A stretch of DNA of 64,000 bases from Micrasema longulum (taxonomy: Eukaryota; Arthropoda; Insecta; Trichoptera; Brachycentridae): NCBI GenBank assembly GCA_022494885.1, contig JAGVSM010003941.1, positions 124,001-188,000 on the forward strand, written 5' to 3'. Positions 1 through 13,300 of the stretch are shown here, piece by piece. Position numbers and translations under genes: made by a program. The number at the start of each line of letters is the position of its first letter. Within the stretch, counting starts at the first letter, position 1. The notes below the pieces were generated by a model. The model worked only from the letters and a program-made list of their open reading frames with translations. It was not told the DNA's origin and did not search any database.

Positions 1-743
1 TCATGAAAATGAAAAAAATATTTTAAAACATACAACAGCTTCAGCTACCCGTTTCTTATAATAGCTTATGAATGATTATTTACCTTCAAAATTAAGGAAT
101 ACAAGCATAATATGACCAATGGAAATTTCAATACATCAAAATAGTTAAAAGTTATAAGGTTCAACCTTTTTATTTTAGTGTCACATTGAATTTTGTTGGA
201 ATTGATCATTATTTCAAGTTTATATATAGAAATATTCGTGTTTATCTATAAAGTATAGTAAATAAAAATTTAAATATGAAGTCTCATTAAATATACCCAT
301 CTCTGATAAACAAATTGAAACTTGCACAATAAGTTTTTCTGGGTTTTTATGCCGTGTGTCATTCATACTCGTTACCTTTAACGGCTGTGAAAATTTAAGA
401 AGATTAAATTTAAATTGAATTGAATAAAATATTAAAGAAATTGTAGGTCATTTATTATTTCCATAAAAGATTGACTTCCTTTTATTTTTTTTTAAACAGT
501 CGATAACATTAATTTATAAAATATAATAATGCAGCTTGTAGCATTATTTTTGATGACATTTAAAATAAAATATTTTATGATTCGCCCAGAGAGCATATTT
601 TGGTTTCTATAAAAATACTCCTTAACATGCATTATAAACCTATTTAGGCATATTTTTAAATTACTTAATTTGAATATACAATAAAATTCACAATTAAAAA
701 AAGAATAGACCCATAAAATTTTTCATGGCAAGCTCTTTGTAGT
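1..743. other. downstream flank of the ABCG gene, no gene seen
   Basis: Very AT-rich sequence past the candidate poly(A) signals. I see no coding pattern, hairpin or repeat copy shared with the rest of the window. Confidence 0.5.
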
Positions 744-764
744 TTTATTAATGTTTTATTTATT
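744..764 (-). terminator. candidate polyadenylation signals for the ABCG gene
   Basis: Three minus-strand AATAAA hexamers lie close together here, read as TTTATT on the plus strand at 759-764, 755-760 and 744-749. They are the first canonical signals seen downstream of the stop codon and would give a 3' UTR of roughly 500 nt. Use is inferred; weaker variants such as ATTAAA occur nearer the stop. Confidence 0.4.
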
Positions 765-1254
765 TTGAAAATCCCACTGGGAATAAATTTTCATTTTAGA
801 TTTTTAATAGGGGATTATAGTCTATGTGGTCACAAGGGCCATAAGAAATTAAATAATGAAAAATCTCTATTATATTCTAATCCAAGAGATAAGGACATGT
901 GATTTGTATTGTCATTTTTTTGCATTTATGTTTCACAGCCACATAAAAAAATATTTACATTGCACATAGATTTTCATATTTTGAGATGGTTTGAAAAATC
1001 AACTGATACTAGAATGTTGACACTACCAATTATTATAAGTATTTTTAAACTTTTCAAAATATTCAAGTAACATGCAAATTCAATGACTAAATTTATATTT
1101 ATAGAAAATACAGTTCATCAAAAATTAAAGATAAATAATTATACGGTGTATAAAACACGGAATGTTCACTCTTCACAAGACAACATAATTTAAGAAAGTC
1201 AATAAATACTAAATAACTTTAAATTAAAATATGAAATGATTACATCAACATTAT

Positions 1255-1396
1255 TTATCGTACTGCAACAAGTTTCCACCGCAGTAAAAAGAATGCAACT
1301 GTTCTCATGAGAACTAAAATAACCACCAGCCAAAGAACATCATTCCAAAATTGAGATCCACTCATAGCAATTTCTGATAAAAACTTCTGAGGATAC
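1255..1396 (-). CDS. ABCG coding exon 11 (TM6, stop; residues 617-662)
   Basis: The acceptor is gctgttttag. The exon begins [13 protein letters not shown] and has a last hydrophobic segment around [19 protein letters not shown]. It closes with RWKLVAVR and TAA at 1257-1255. A short basic tail after the final helix is usual for ABCG half-transporters. Confidence 0.94.
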
Positions 1397-4300
1397 CTAA
1401 AACAGCAAAACAATATATTTTAGTGACAAAAAAATATTTAATTAATGTTTATCAGTTTGATTCTGTCATAACTAAACCAAACTTGTTAAATATATTCTTC
1501 AGTACGGGTTTTCTCACTGTCAATTCAATTATGTAATTTATTCTGGTAAAATATATAAATGTATATGTGTATTTAAAAAAAAAGAAAAATACTTTAGTTT
1601 TTATTATTTACTCAAATATTTAAATTTTCAGACCATTTCCTAAAATTCATAAATAACTTGTGCTGGAAAAACGGAAATCGAGTTGTGATAGAATGGGATT
1701 TGAGCCTCGGATCTATGGCTGTGAGTCCACAATACTACTACAGGACCGTAACGCGGTTTTGATATGTAATAATAATAATAATAATGTAATGGCAAGACAT
1801 CAGGACAACTATTAAGGATGCAAAAAGGGCAAACAAGGTATGTTATGGGCGTAGCTGTGGCATATTGTAAACTATTAAAATATTTACTCACAAACTGTTA
1901 TTTCCATAAATATGTAATAAACCGTTTTTTGGTTTATATTTTGTTGTGATTTATATAGTTATAAATATATTTAACTTTATTTTTTTCTATGTTGTTACAT
2001 AGTATTAGTTTAGTCTTTAAAAGTTATGATAATTACTGAGAATATAATTAGTATTATACTTTGAAATATATATACCTACTTTGTATTATATGATTAATAA
2101 ATTAAAAATATGTGAACACAGATAATCATACCTCAATATGGGAAAAAATGACAAAAAATGCCTTAGCTGTAGGCAAATTTGTAGTTGTTTAAAGCTAATA
2201 ATACTATTTGTAGTGTATGAACTTTAAATAGCTTCGGTGCATACTGTGTATACGTTAGTAATATCATCCGTAGAAATAGCAGTAATGGTTATTTGTATTA
2301 TTATTCATTCTTAGATGGTTAAGCAACAGAATTGAAATAAAAAATATTCAGTAGGTATACTTGTAATGACAATAGTTTTCTTTCTTGCAATCCAGTGTTG
2401 GTCTTCCTTCTCCATATATAGCACCAACAAATCCTTCGAGCCCGTAGCGGAGATAAGATACGTAAGAACCCCAGTAAAGGTATGTAGGAAGGTCACGAAG
2501 GGTCACGCCAAACCCGGCAAACATCATCACTGGTACAGAAATTGTTGGACCCAAAAATGTTCCATTCTGCAAGGAAATAATTACTAAAAAATACTTTATC
2601 TTATGCATAGTAATGCCTTATTCAGAATAGGCACAAAGAAAATTAAAATGTAATTAGTATTTGTATATTCAAGCTTGTAATCACATACGCGCCAGTCCAT
2701 AAATAAATGTATGGATACCAATATTTTAAATAAAACATAAATTGGGTTTTTTATATCTTGAGTTCTTTTTGTATGATTTACATAGGTGTACTTAAAAGAA
2801 CCTGAACTAACATTGTGGCGGGTAAAATTTTTGTGGTATATACTGGGTTCTACCGGTAGTATCTTTTTCTAGTCAGCATGCTAAGTGTCTTTGCTGGAGA
2901 AGGTTCTATTTGGCCGGTGTGTTTTTTTTTGCGTCAGTTGTTTGTGGGCTCATCTATTTTGGGATAGATGATAGAGCGCGGGGCCGTAAAGATTTGCTTC
3001 CTGTGCGGGAAAACTGCTACAGAAACTCTTAAAATGTTAGCATCGGTCTATAAAAGTGGTGTTGAATGAATTACCTTTTCATATAAAAAATGCACCTTCT
3101 CTAGCCACCTTCAAGAAACGCCTAAAACATTACTACATATCCTCAGAATCCTGAACAACCTATATTTTACTGTTTTTTGAAATTATTTATTTTTATCCCT
3201 TTTCTTTCCTTGGTTCCTCTATCTTTCTCCTTCCACACTCATTAACTGATTCCAAATTCCTAATCCTTTAATATGTATTACATAATGTACTCGTTAAAAG
3301 TTAATATGTGCAAGCTTTATCTCCCAATTAAAAAACAGCTGTTATTATTTATTAATTAGGTTTTTTTTATGTATGTACCTTTTTGATATATATTTTTGTT
3401 TTTGGTTAAAAAATTGACCAACTCTTCATTTTATCAGTCTGTTTTTTGGTTGGCTCGAAGATATTGCTTTTAGCAATAAGTCCGCCAAAGTAGGTACTTA
3501 TTCTTTGTACTTGGATTTTTTTAAATAAATAAATTTTAAGGGAAAATCTCAAGTGTTTGATTGGATTTTCAGTTTCAAATAAGGGGAAATGTCAATTGAT
3601 GACTAACCCCACCCTGGACGTCCTTCGACGGCCAGAACCGACAAAATTGTCTCTAAAATTTGTCAAACCATAGTAGAAGACCGACAAGTGATCGTCAAAT
3701 AAATTATGGAGTTATCTGGAGTGACTTGGAGTTTAGTGCAGCAAATTGGAACTGAAGATTTGAGAATGAGAAGTGTGAGTGCCAAATTTGTTCTCACACA
3801 GCCTACTATGTGCACCAATTTTTGATCAATAAAGGTATGACCACTTTACCCCCTGGTCTAGTCCTCTGCGACTTTTTTTTACTCCCCTGAAAGAAAAGGG
3901 ACATTATTTTGCCGAAATTGCCTAGGTGAAGAAAAAAAACGACAGAGGCATGCGCTGTATCAAGGAAGACAGATCAAAAAAATGTTTCCAACAATGGAAT
4001 AGAAGGTTCGACAAGCGCATTAGCTCCCGAAGAGTACATTGAAGGTGATTAAAGGTTTTTTGTAAAATATTAAAAAAATATATTAGATAGGCTTCTTTTG
4101 GGTGCACCTTAGTATGTTTTTTATTGTCAAGGCAAATGAAGAATACAATTATGTATGTGAAATAGAATTAGAACCTTGGACGAGTGATTTCTACTCAAAG
4201 GCAACTCTCATGTAAAAATCCTGAAAAGGGAAATTGAATAGGCATAAGTCCGCCATGTTGTGTAGCAATTAACGTCTCCGCCTTTCAGGTCTGTTTATAC

Positions 4301-7300
4301 TAAAATATTTCACTGTCTCTGGACTGGCACCTGAAGCGTAAGACTGACCAACTTACCTTAATGTAACATATGATCGAAATACGCTGCATTTAATTTTCCA
4401 ATGCAGTACCCTATGTAACACCTCATATGGACACTTTTATATAGTTAGTAAATGAACACACGGAGGATTGGAAACAGTTTGTGGCAGAGCAGGTTTCAAA
4501 TCCTAGACCTTTGATCCAGATTCTACGATACTATCCCAGAACTTCAACTTCACTTATCCTTTTGGTAAGATGCTTGCAAAGTTCTTTATCTGTTTTCTTA
4601 TGAAAGTACAAACTAATTTATAATACTTACCACAACACTGAAAACTGCGCCAATCATAAGTCCAACACTTTGTGCAACAAAGACGACCAGAAGTGATATA
4701 GTAAAGAACATTCCGAATCGGAAGGGAACCAGTGGTTGGGAAGACATTGCGTACACAATTATCGAAAATAGGAAGCAACATATTACCTGAAATGTAAAGG
4801 TTAAATTATTCAGCAACTGCAAAAATAATCAAACTAAAAAGGCAGAGTATGAAACTTTATATAATTCATTGTACATCCCGTCTTGGTAAAGTAAAAGTGA
4901 GCACGCAGATATAAAACATGGTCATTGTTAACTCACATGTTTATAATGTTGTAGTTCAAATTGTGGTGCTTTCACACATATGGATCTTGCAGAAAATATA
5001 CTATATATATAGTCCTGGCTTTACTTAAGTTACACAGCTTAAACTAGTGCCGTGGATGGAGGTTTTCTTCAAGACTTTCACATAATTTACAGTTTTATAG
5101 CCAACTTTTTAAAAACTAGTTTGACTTGATAAAATGAACATGTCCAATAACTTTCTAAAGAACTACATTAACAGTATTGGAGTTAACTGTGCAATCTGCA
5201 ATGTTATCTGTTGTTATGTTATAATATGCTCTATCCAGAAGTTTGTGCGAAAATTAATCACAATTAACTATCATGAGTCAGACTGAAAAAAAAACTACAG
5301 AAAAAAATCTGGGATAATTCTCGCATCTCTAACTAATGAGTATTTTGTTAATTTTCCAATTATTTGAGTTAGTTGTTTCATGTAAACCGTGCTTATTTTT
5401 GTTTGTTCTTTTTATATCGATTTGATTTGTGTTATATTTTAATGATGTTCTAGTTTTGTATAGTATTATTTATAAATTATATTATTCGTCCTAATTCAAC
5501 ACAGGACTTTAGTCCCATAGTGTTGAGACTTGTGTCCCAAAAAATATAATATAAATAAAATTATTTGTGAATCAATGAATAAAAAAAAGCTCTCTTCCTA
5601 TCACTATTACGGTTTATTTAATTATTATTATAAATAGAGGCTAAAACTTTTACTGCTCATATGCTCTATAGCTGCTGGACGTATTGTCAGCTCATATTTT
5701 TAAATTAAAATATTTCAATGTAAAAAATATTATTTTTAATGAAAAGTGGGTACAGAATTCAAAACAGTTTTAATTCCACCTGTAATTTAAATTTAACAAA
5801 ATTGTAAATAAGGAACTTAAATCCCAACTGCCCATGTGCTCTGTAGCTACAATTGGCATTGAGCTATATATTGTACAGTATCATTGGCATAATTTTCATG
5901 CAAATAGCGCTTTAAATATCATTCTATATAATCATAATGCTATGTTTTTCATCTTTTAAGCAAGAATAATTATTTTTTCAATAAAACTTCAATTATCCGG
6001 ATTAATGAGTATTAGAGGTTATCTGAATATTCAGAAATCTGGATAGTTGGATTAAACTCAAATCGGGTTGTGGTCCTGTGGCTAGTGTTTCGGACTCACG
6101 GACCAAAGGTCCGTGGTTCGAATCCCACTCTACCCCAACTCGATTCCATTTTCTAATAGTGAGTTATTTACAACTCGTTGAAAATGGCCCTCAAAATCAA
6201 ATATATGGGTAAATCAGAAGAACGCAAATATTTCTTTAAAAAAAAAAAAAAAACATTAAATTAAATCAATGTTTTGAAAGAAAACCCAAAGTTTACTCTA
6301 CAAGAACTTTTTATTGCTTTTGAAATAATAAAGCGAATTGGAAACACATTAAAAACTCACTTAAACTTGTCCAGCAAAGTTAATTGCTTTGAGGAAGAAA
6401 CTTTTATTTGTTATCGTAACAGCTTAATTTTTTATTTTCTGATAGCTATTTGGGTATTTGGCAATCTGCATTACTGGAGTTCAGATAAACGGAGTTCTAC
6501 TGTACTACTAAATTATAAGGGGTCAATGTGGTAAAATCTAATAAAATAAAATCCTTGAAGGTGAACAATCACGTAATGAGAATAGTAGGAAAGCAAAACG
6601 TTAGGAATAATGTCAAAGACGTAAATCTATTAGATATATAAATCACTTATTGACCCAATTATACAAAGATACACCAACAATATTTGCTTTGATATTGTTT
6701 GGAAAAAATACAAAACCATTATATTTGATAGGTTATCAGGTTTATTAATTGTGGCACTTTGACCTGTAAACATTATTCATGTTTATATAAGGTATGTATA
6801 TACGGGTCATGAAAATTATTTTATAAAGCAAAGAAATTGAAAACCAAAATAAATTATTGTAAAAATAAAAATGTGCTATTCAAAATCAATAATAGGATTT
6901 CTAGTATCCAAGTTTATGATGTTTTTCAACTCACCGAGATGGGTATGTCAACAAGTGTTACAGATGCATAATACGTGCGTAATGAATACCATCTATTAAA
7001 ATGCTCTTTTTGTAAAATGCACATCTCCATAGGAACTGTAACAAAGAATTCATTTTTGAACATGTTGTAAATTTGATATTTGTCCATTATGAACTTAATG
7101 TTTGGTTAAAAGTAAATAAGTAACTTAGATAAGTAGGTACTCTTTAAACACTCATACCAAGTTATTTAAAAAATGTAATACCTATTTACTTACACGTTAA
7201 AATAGTTAACATCATCGTTGAAAACATGTGGTGCATAAGAATAGCAAAAAGTAAGTTATAGTTGTCCAGTACTCGTGATCCTTCATTTCCAGCATCGATA

Positions 7301-10300
7301 AATAATAGGCCCAGCATTATTCCAGTAAGGATATTTACAGCAATTCTTAAATGTGTAAGTGTCTGAAATAAAAATAACAATTACTGTCATTTTTTTTAAC
7401 TTAAAATTTTGAAATAAGTATCCATGGACAAAATACATCCATAACCGAGATGTTCTACATTACGGTTCTTGCTGAGCAATCTCAATCAACAATTATTGAT
7501 GGTGAAACATATAAAGCCAAGAGAATGTCTCGAACCCAGGACCTCGTGAATGGTAGACGAACACGCCAACCACTTAACAACGAGGTGGACTTATTTCCAC
7601 TCCATTTTCTTATTCAGGATTTTTACCCGAGAGCAGAGCAGCAGTATGCGGAAAGGGGAATGATGATGATGAATATTTCTTTAGTAAGCTGTCGATGGTT
7701 TTAAGTTTGTAAAAAAATAAAATAGAAATTCAAACAGAAGGTTAAGAAATATGGGTTTTAACTAATAAATTATGCATATAAACATTGTTATTATTACAGC
7801 ACACATAAGAATATGTTTATGTGTGTGTTCGAAATATAAAAAAATATCAGTGTATATGTATTACCATATCTCTTTTGGCCATCAAAAATCCTTTCCTAAT
7901 GAGAACTTTAAGTTGATTAGATTCTGGTGTCTCTTCTAGTCCTTTGAGTTTATTAGTTCTCTTTGAACTACCAAGAGGATGCTTTTTTCTAAGCACCTTG
8001 AGGTCGAGCACTTCCGACGGGTTTCTAAACCACTCTAGAGACTTTCCATTCTCCGTTCCAGTGACAAGTGTTTTAATTTTTTCCATGCCATATTCTCCGC
8101 ATGCCAATTCGATCACTGAAAAGTAAAGAATGATTTTAAATTAACTTTATTGAATCTGAAAAAGTATGTTTTATTTAATAAAGCATTTTTAAAAATAAAG
8201 AAACTAGTTTATATGAAGGATTTACCATAGTCAGCAGGGTTGTGATATTTTGGACATGGCATATTGACAGCTTCTAAATATGGTACTAAATTAGCTGTTG
8301 TTCCCTGATAAAGACATTCTCCTTGTGCAAGAACATACACATGGTCAAACATCTGAAACAGTGTTGCTGATGGCTGATGGATAGTGCAGACAATCGTTCT
8401 TCCTTGCTGTGCTAATTTCTTCAATTGCATTACACACTGGCTACACGATGAGCTATCTAGTCCACTGAAAAATTTAAGAATAATTAAGATAAGTCATACA
8501 CTTGAACTGCAATATTAGCCGTCACCTAGAAGAACAAGTGAAGTAGATGATTAAGTGAAGAGCCATTTTCAAGCAATGACAACCAAAATGACTATGAAAT
8601 CAGTAGTTTCTTAACCAATTATCATGGAGTTCAATGATAACTTGTATATGTCAAATTTGTTAGTATAAAATATAAATAATTAGTACTTGCACCAAAAATG
8701 CCATATGGTTTATATAAGATTACTTTAATTAGAAAATTTATTAACATCTACGTGCATAATATTATTGCAGTAAGTACCTACTTCAGTTTATTCATTATGA
8801 TGTCATGCTATTATGAACCATATGTACATGTCTATCTATATTTAAAATAAGTCATTTACATATCTTTAAAATTAAAATTATTTGGTTCCATTTTTGTAGT
8901 TATTGTTAAATTAATTATGTACATTGCAAAAACATATCGCCAGAAATAAATAAGTGGATTGATATGAAGCTTATGTATTTTTATTCATATCAGGCAAATA
9001 ACTTTGTTTACAATAATAATATTATGAATACATAAAGGTTAAACTTGCGCTTCCTCACAATATTATGTACGAATGAATTATTTTGCTTTAATCAATCATC
9101 TTCGTCAAAGAATGACATTTAATAGACATTTTACAGTATTGAAATAGAGAAATAGATTGGTTCTGTGCTAATCAAAATCTTGGAAAACGGATATCAGATC
9201 TGGCCACTGACCTCACACTGTTTAGCGCTACACTCCAAGGTTCTATAAGACACGTGAAGAGTGTTTGATAACCGAGTACATTTGCACTGAATCAAATGCG
9301 CCATTGGCTGAATTAAATATAAAATTGCTGCAGTTCTTCTTCTCACAGAACACCCAAGCTTGAGAAAAATCACATTTTAATTTTTGTGTTCTCACTGGGA
9401 ATCGAACCTGGAACCTTCCGTGCGTGAGTTAAGCGTCTTATTGATGAGGAAGTCCAGTGGCTTTTTTATTTGTTAAAAGACTATCAAACTAAGCGAAATT
9501 TCGAAAAGTATTTTTTTATGTACTGTATTATCAGCACTATTATTTTTTTAATAATTTTATAATGAGGAAGTTAAGTGGTTTTTTTATTTGTTAATAGACA
9601 ATTAAATTAAGTCAAAATTTTTTTTTTCAATTTTTATATATCGTATTGTCAGCGCTACGATTTTTCAAAGTTTTGTATTTCTGAAATAACTTCGCGTGTA
9701 ACGTCAGAGGTTCATTTCCGCTTATTCTCATTCAGTTCTTCCCATTGGTCCAGAAGCGACAAGCTGACCGGAAATCTTCCATAGCTCTCAGATCATAGGT
9801 TGATTCACATGAACCAGTGACGTCATTCAAAGTAGTGCGTTTTTATCAAAATATTTTCTCTGAACTTTTTCAAGAAACTTTGCTCTACAATTTAATGCTC
9901 TAATTTTTACCCCACGCAGGAAAACATTTTCTGTATCCAATTTCCCGTAGGACTGAAGTTCCTCATTACTCCGCTGAGTAGTCCTGACTGGTGAGTTGGC
10001 TTCCCATAAACCGGAAATCTATCACAACACTCTATCATTGGTTGATTCGGAAGAATTAGTGATGTCATTCAAAATAGTTTGTTTTTATTAAAATCATTTT
10101 TGTTATTTTTCCCCACATTTTCATAATTTTTAATCAATTTATTGCTTTAACTTTTACCACATGTAAAAAATCATTTTTTAAAATCCATTTTCTTCTAGCA
10201 CTGAACTTCCTCATTATAAATGTAAATTGTTATTATAGGTTTTACTCACGTTGTAGGTTCATCAAGGAACATGACAAGAGGATTGTTGATGAGTTCTAAC

Positions 10301-13300
10301 GCTATGGACAACCTCTTTCGTTGTCCGCCTGAGAGGCGAGCAGCGCGTGTGTTTTGGTGTTCATAAAGCCCGAGCATTGTTAAAATTTCTTCAATCTGTA
10401 AATAAAACAATTACAACATTGATGTTATTGGTATGTTTACGTATTTGGTGTATGAGAGTGGATTAACGAATTGGCTCCTTGACTTGAAACAAACCCAATC
10501 TGGACGAATTTTTAAACAAAAAGAGATATGTAAATCTGTACATCAGAGGCAGACGGATGCAAATCCAGAATTTGATGAAATGACATTTCGATTTCCGTAT
10601 CCAGTTTATGATCATCGCCATTGATTATAAAAAGTCTTATAATGAATGAACAAATGTATTGAGATACTGAAAATACCAACTCATGCTCTAAATTATAAGA
10701 AATTACTTAGAGAAAGTAGATTTTTTAGGCTTTTGTTGAACATTTGACGTTTGCATTTGCATCCGTCTGCCTCTGAGGTACAGATATGTATTACATATTA
10801 ACATTTCTTTTAATGTACAAAATAGGATGACTGTGAGTCGTTTATTGTATTAAAATATAATTTTTGGAGAAGGAAATATTGTTTTGTACTCACAGCTTCG
10901 TCCTTTTCACATTGATCTTTTTCAATATCCATCTTCAAATCAGCGGCAATCTTCATATTCTCAAGAACTGTCAAAAGAGGCTGTAATCGGTCATCCTGCA
11001 TTATGTAGCAGGAAAGCTTCTTAAAGGCATCTGAAATTAATAATCATATTATTATATGCACATTTTTATTAATTTTTTTATTATATATACGGCCTAAGCC
11101 AATTAAAACAGTTATATGAAGAAACATATGTATAAGAAGCTGAATAAAAAGGACATAAAACTATGTAGCAAAGACAAAAAAGGGCAATAGAATACAATAT
11201 ATATTAAAGAATTCAAGAACTCAATCAATATACAGGGTGTTCTTTAAACCCTGTCACATCCGAAACCACGATGATCAGTATGGGCAAGAAGACATATTAG
11301 CATATTCAAAAAAATATTTAGAACAAAGATTTAAAAAAAAAAAAAATATTTAAAAAAACAATGGTTGCTTACTTCTGCAGGGGAGAAGTGAGGGGGGCGT
11401 GGCCGCGCGGTCCGTGGTGTATCAGACTCCCCTCTCCCCCTCCTCTTTTCTCCCCTGCAGAAGTCAGCAACCATTTGCTTTTTGAGATGTTTTATTTTTA
11501 AAATTTTTATTTGTTCTAAAAATTTATTTTAATGTGCCAATATGTCTTCTTGTTCATACTGATCATCGTGGTTTCGGATGTGACAGGGTTTAATGAACAC
11601 CCTGTATAATATTTTGATCTAACTAAGTTAATCTATCTTCATCTCGCACTGTGTTAGTGGCGAAGATTTGAAGAATAGCAGATTTTTACTTCTGGTGACA
11701 CGATTGGGAACATGAAATGAATTATGTTAACTTATAGAAGTACTAACTTAGTAATACTAATTAGATTCATACAGGTAAATCATCTTCAACAATTAAATTT
11801 GGATGAGTGATATCATTTGAATAAACCGATAACGGATCCATAACGGAAACTCAAATCAACATGATGGGGTACAATTAATGTTTTAATATATAATATACAA
11901 TATACAATAGATGGATCATAAAAATCTGAACCAGAAGGCGCGTAGAACCAAGTTTGTACTGTGCCCAAAAGTCTGCGATGAGCCCCCCCTACCCGAAATC
12001 CCACCTGCGCGCATGCGTGGAGTGATCGCGTAATGTTGCCAGACCGCGAACAATATATTATAATAACACAAATATAAGATTATTTTGTGTTATATTATGT
12101 TTTACCACAAAAAATACTGACCACTATTACTGACTAGACGATAGAAAAAAACCCAGATACTTTTATTAGGCAAACGTAAAAAAATCATTAAATAATCATT
12201 AACTTATTAAGTAAATAAATTCCGTTAAATATTGTAATTAGGCTTATTAATAGAAAGCCGGATAAAGAATTCGACTACCTCAGCAATACTAGCAAAATGT
12301 CCACCTTGTTTTATTTAACAACCTGACAGACGGCAAAATAATCAAATACTTAAATGATATTATTTGTGAATTCGCTACTAATAGACATGACATGTGATTC
12401 CACCCTTGTCCCTTTTAATCCTAGCAATATTTTGACACTTACAAACGACACAACACAGCATAATTGAATTTAAATCGGCAATTGCGTACTAAGCGACGCC
12501 GAAGTCTACAGAGTAACTATTGGCCTAAACGTAAAACTACTCATTTATGAGTAGTTTAGTCGGCTTCAGTTTGATGCGCTTACGCGGTTTCCGGACTACT
12601 TCAAACCTTGTTCATTAATTTACAATGTAAAATAATTTTGTATTTTAATATTGTGTACGTAAAATTAATGAAGATAATATGATGTTTACATCTATTTCAT
12701 TATTTACAGATTTTAATATCGAACAACATATAATTATTGTCATGGTTATTATATAGGCACACATAAATTATTTTCTTTTCGGAATTACTGCCACTGGTGT
12801 GGATAATGACATAATGAGAAGGTATAATAAGATTATACAGGGTGTTCTTTAAACCCTGTCACATCCGAGATCACGGTTATCAGTATAGGCAAGAAGACAT
12901 ATAAGCATATTAAAAAAATATTTAGAACTAATAAAACGTTTAAAAATAAAATGTTAAAAAAAAAAACAAATGGTTGCTTACTTCTGCAGGGGAGAAGCAA
13001 GGGGGGAGCAACCATTTGTTTTTTTCTTTAATTATTTTTTAAGATTTTAGTCGTTCTAAAAATTGATTTAAATGTGCCAATATGTCTTCTTGCTCATACT
13101 GATCATCGTGGTTTCAGATGTGACAGGGTTTAAAGAACACCCTGTATATAGGTACTACGGTCCGTATTCTAATGGGAAATAAAAATTTATCTTCAATTTT
13201 ATTTACAAAGTAAAACTAAGTTTTCTGCATGAAAAATACCGAATGTTCACAATTTTTTTTTCTAAACATGTTCAATAACAGGTTACCGACGAAGATGCTA

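Noticed and set aside
7194..7196. Alternative exon 7 donor GTGTAA, two bases upstream of the one used
   Set aside because: It would shift the frame into exon 8, whereas GTAAGT is stronger and keeps TFPMEM intact.
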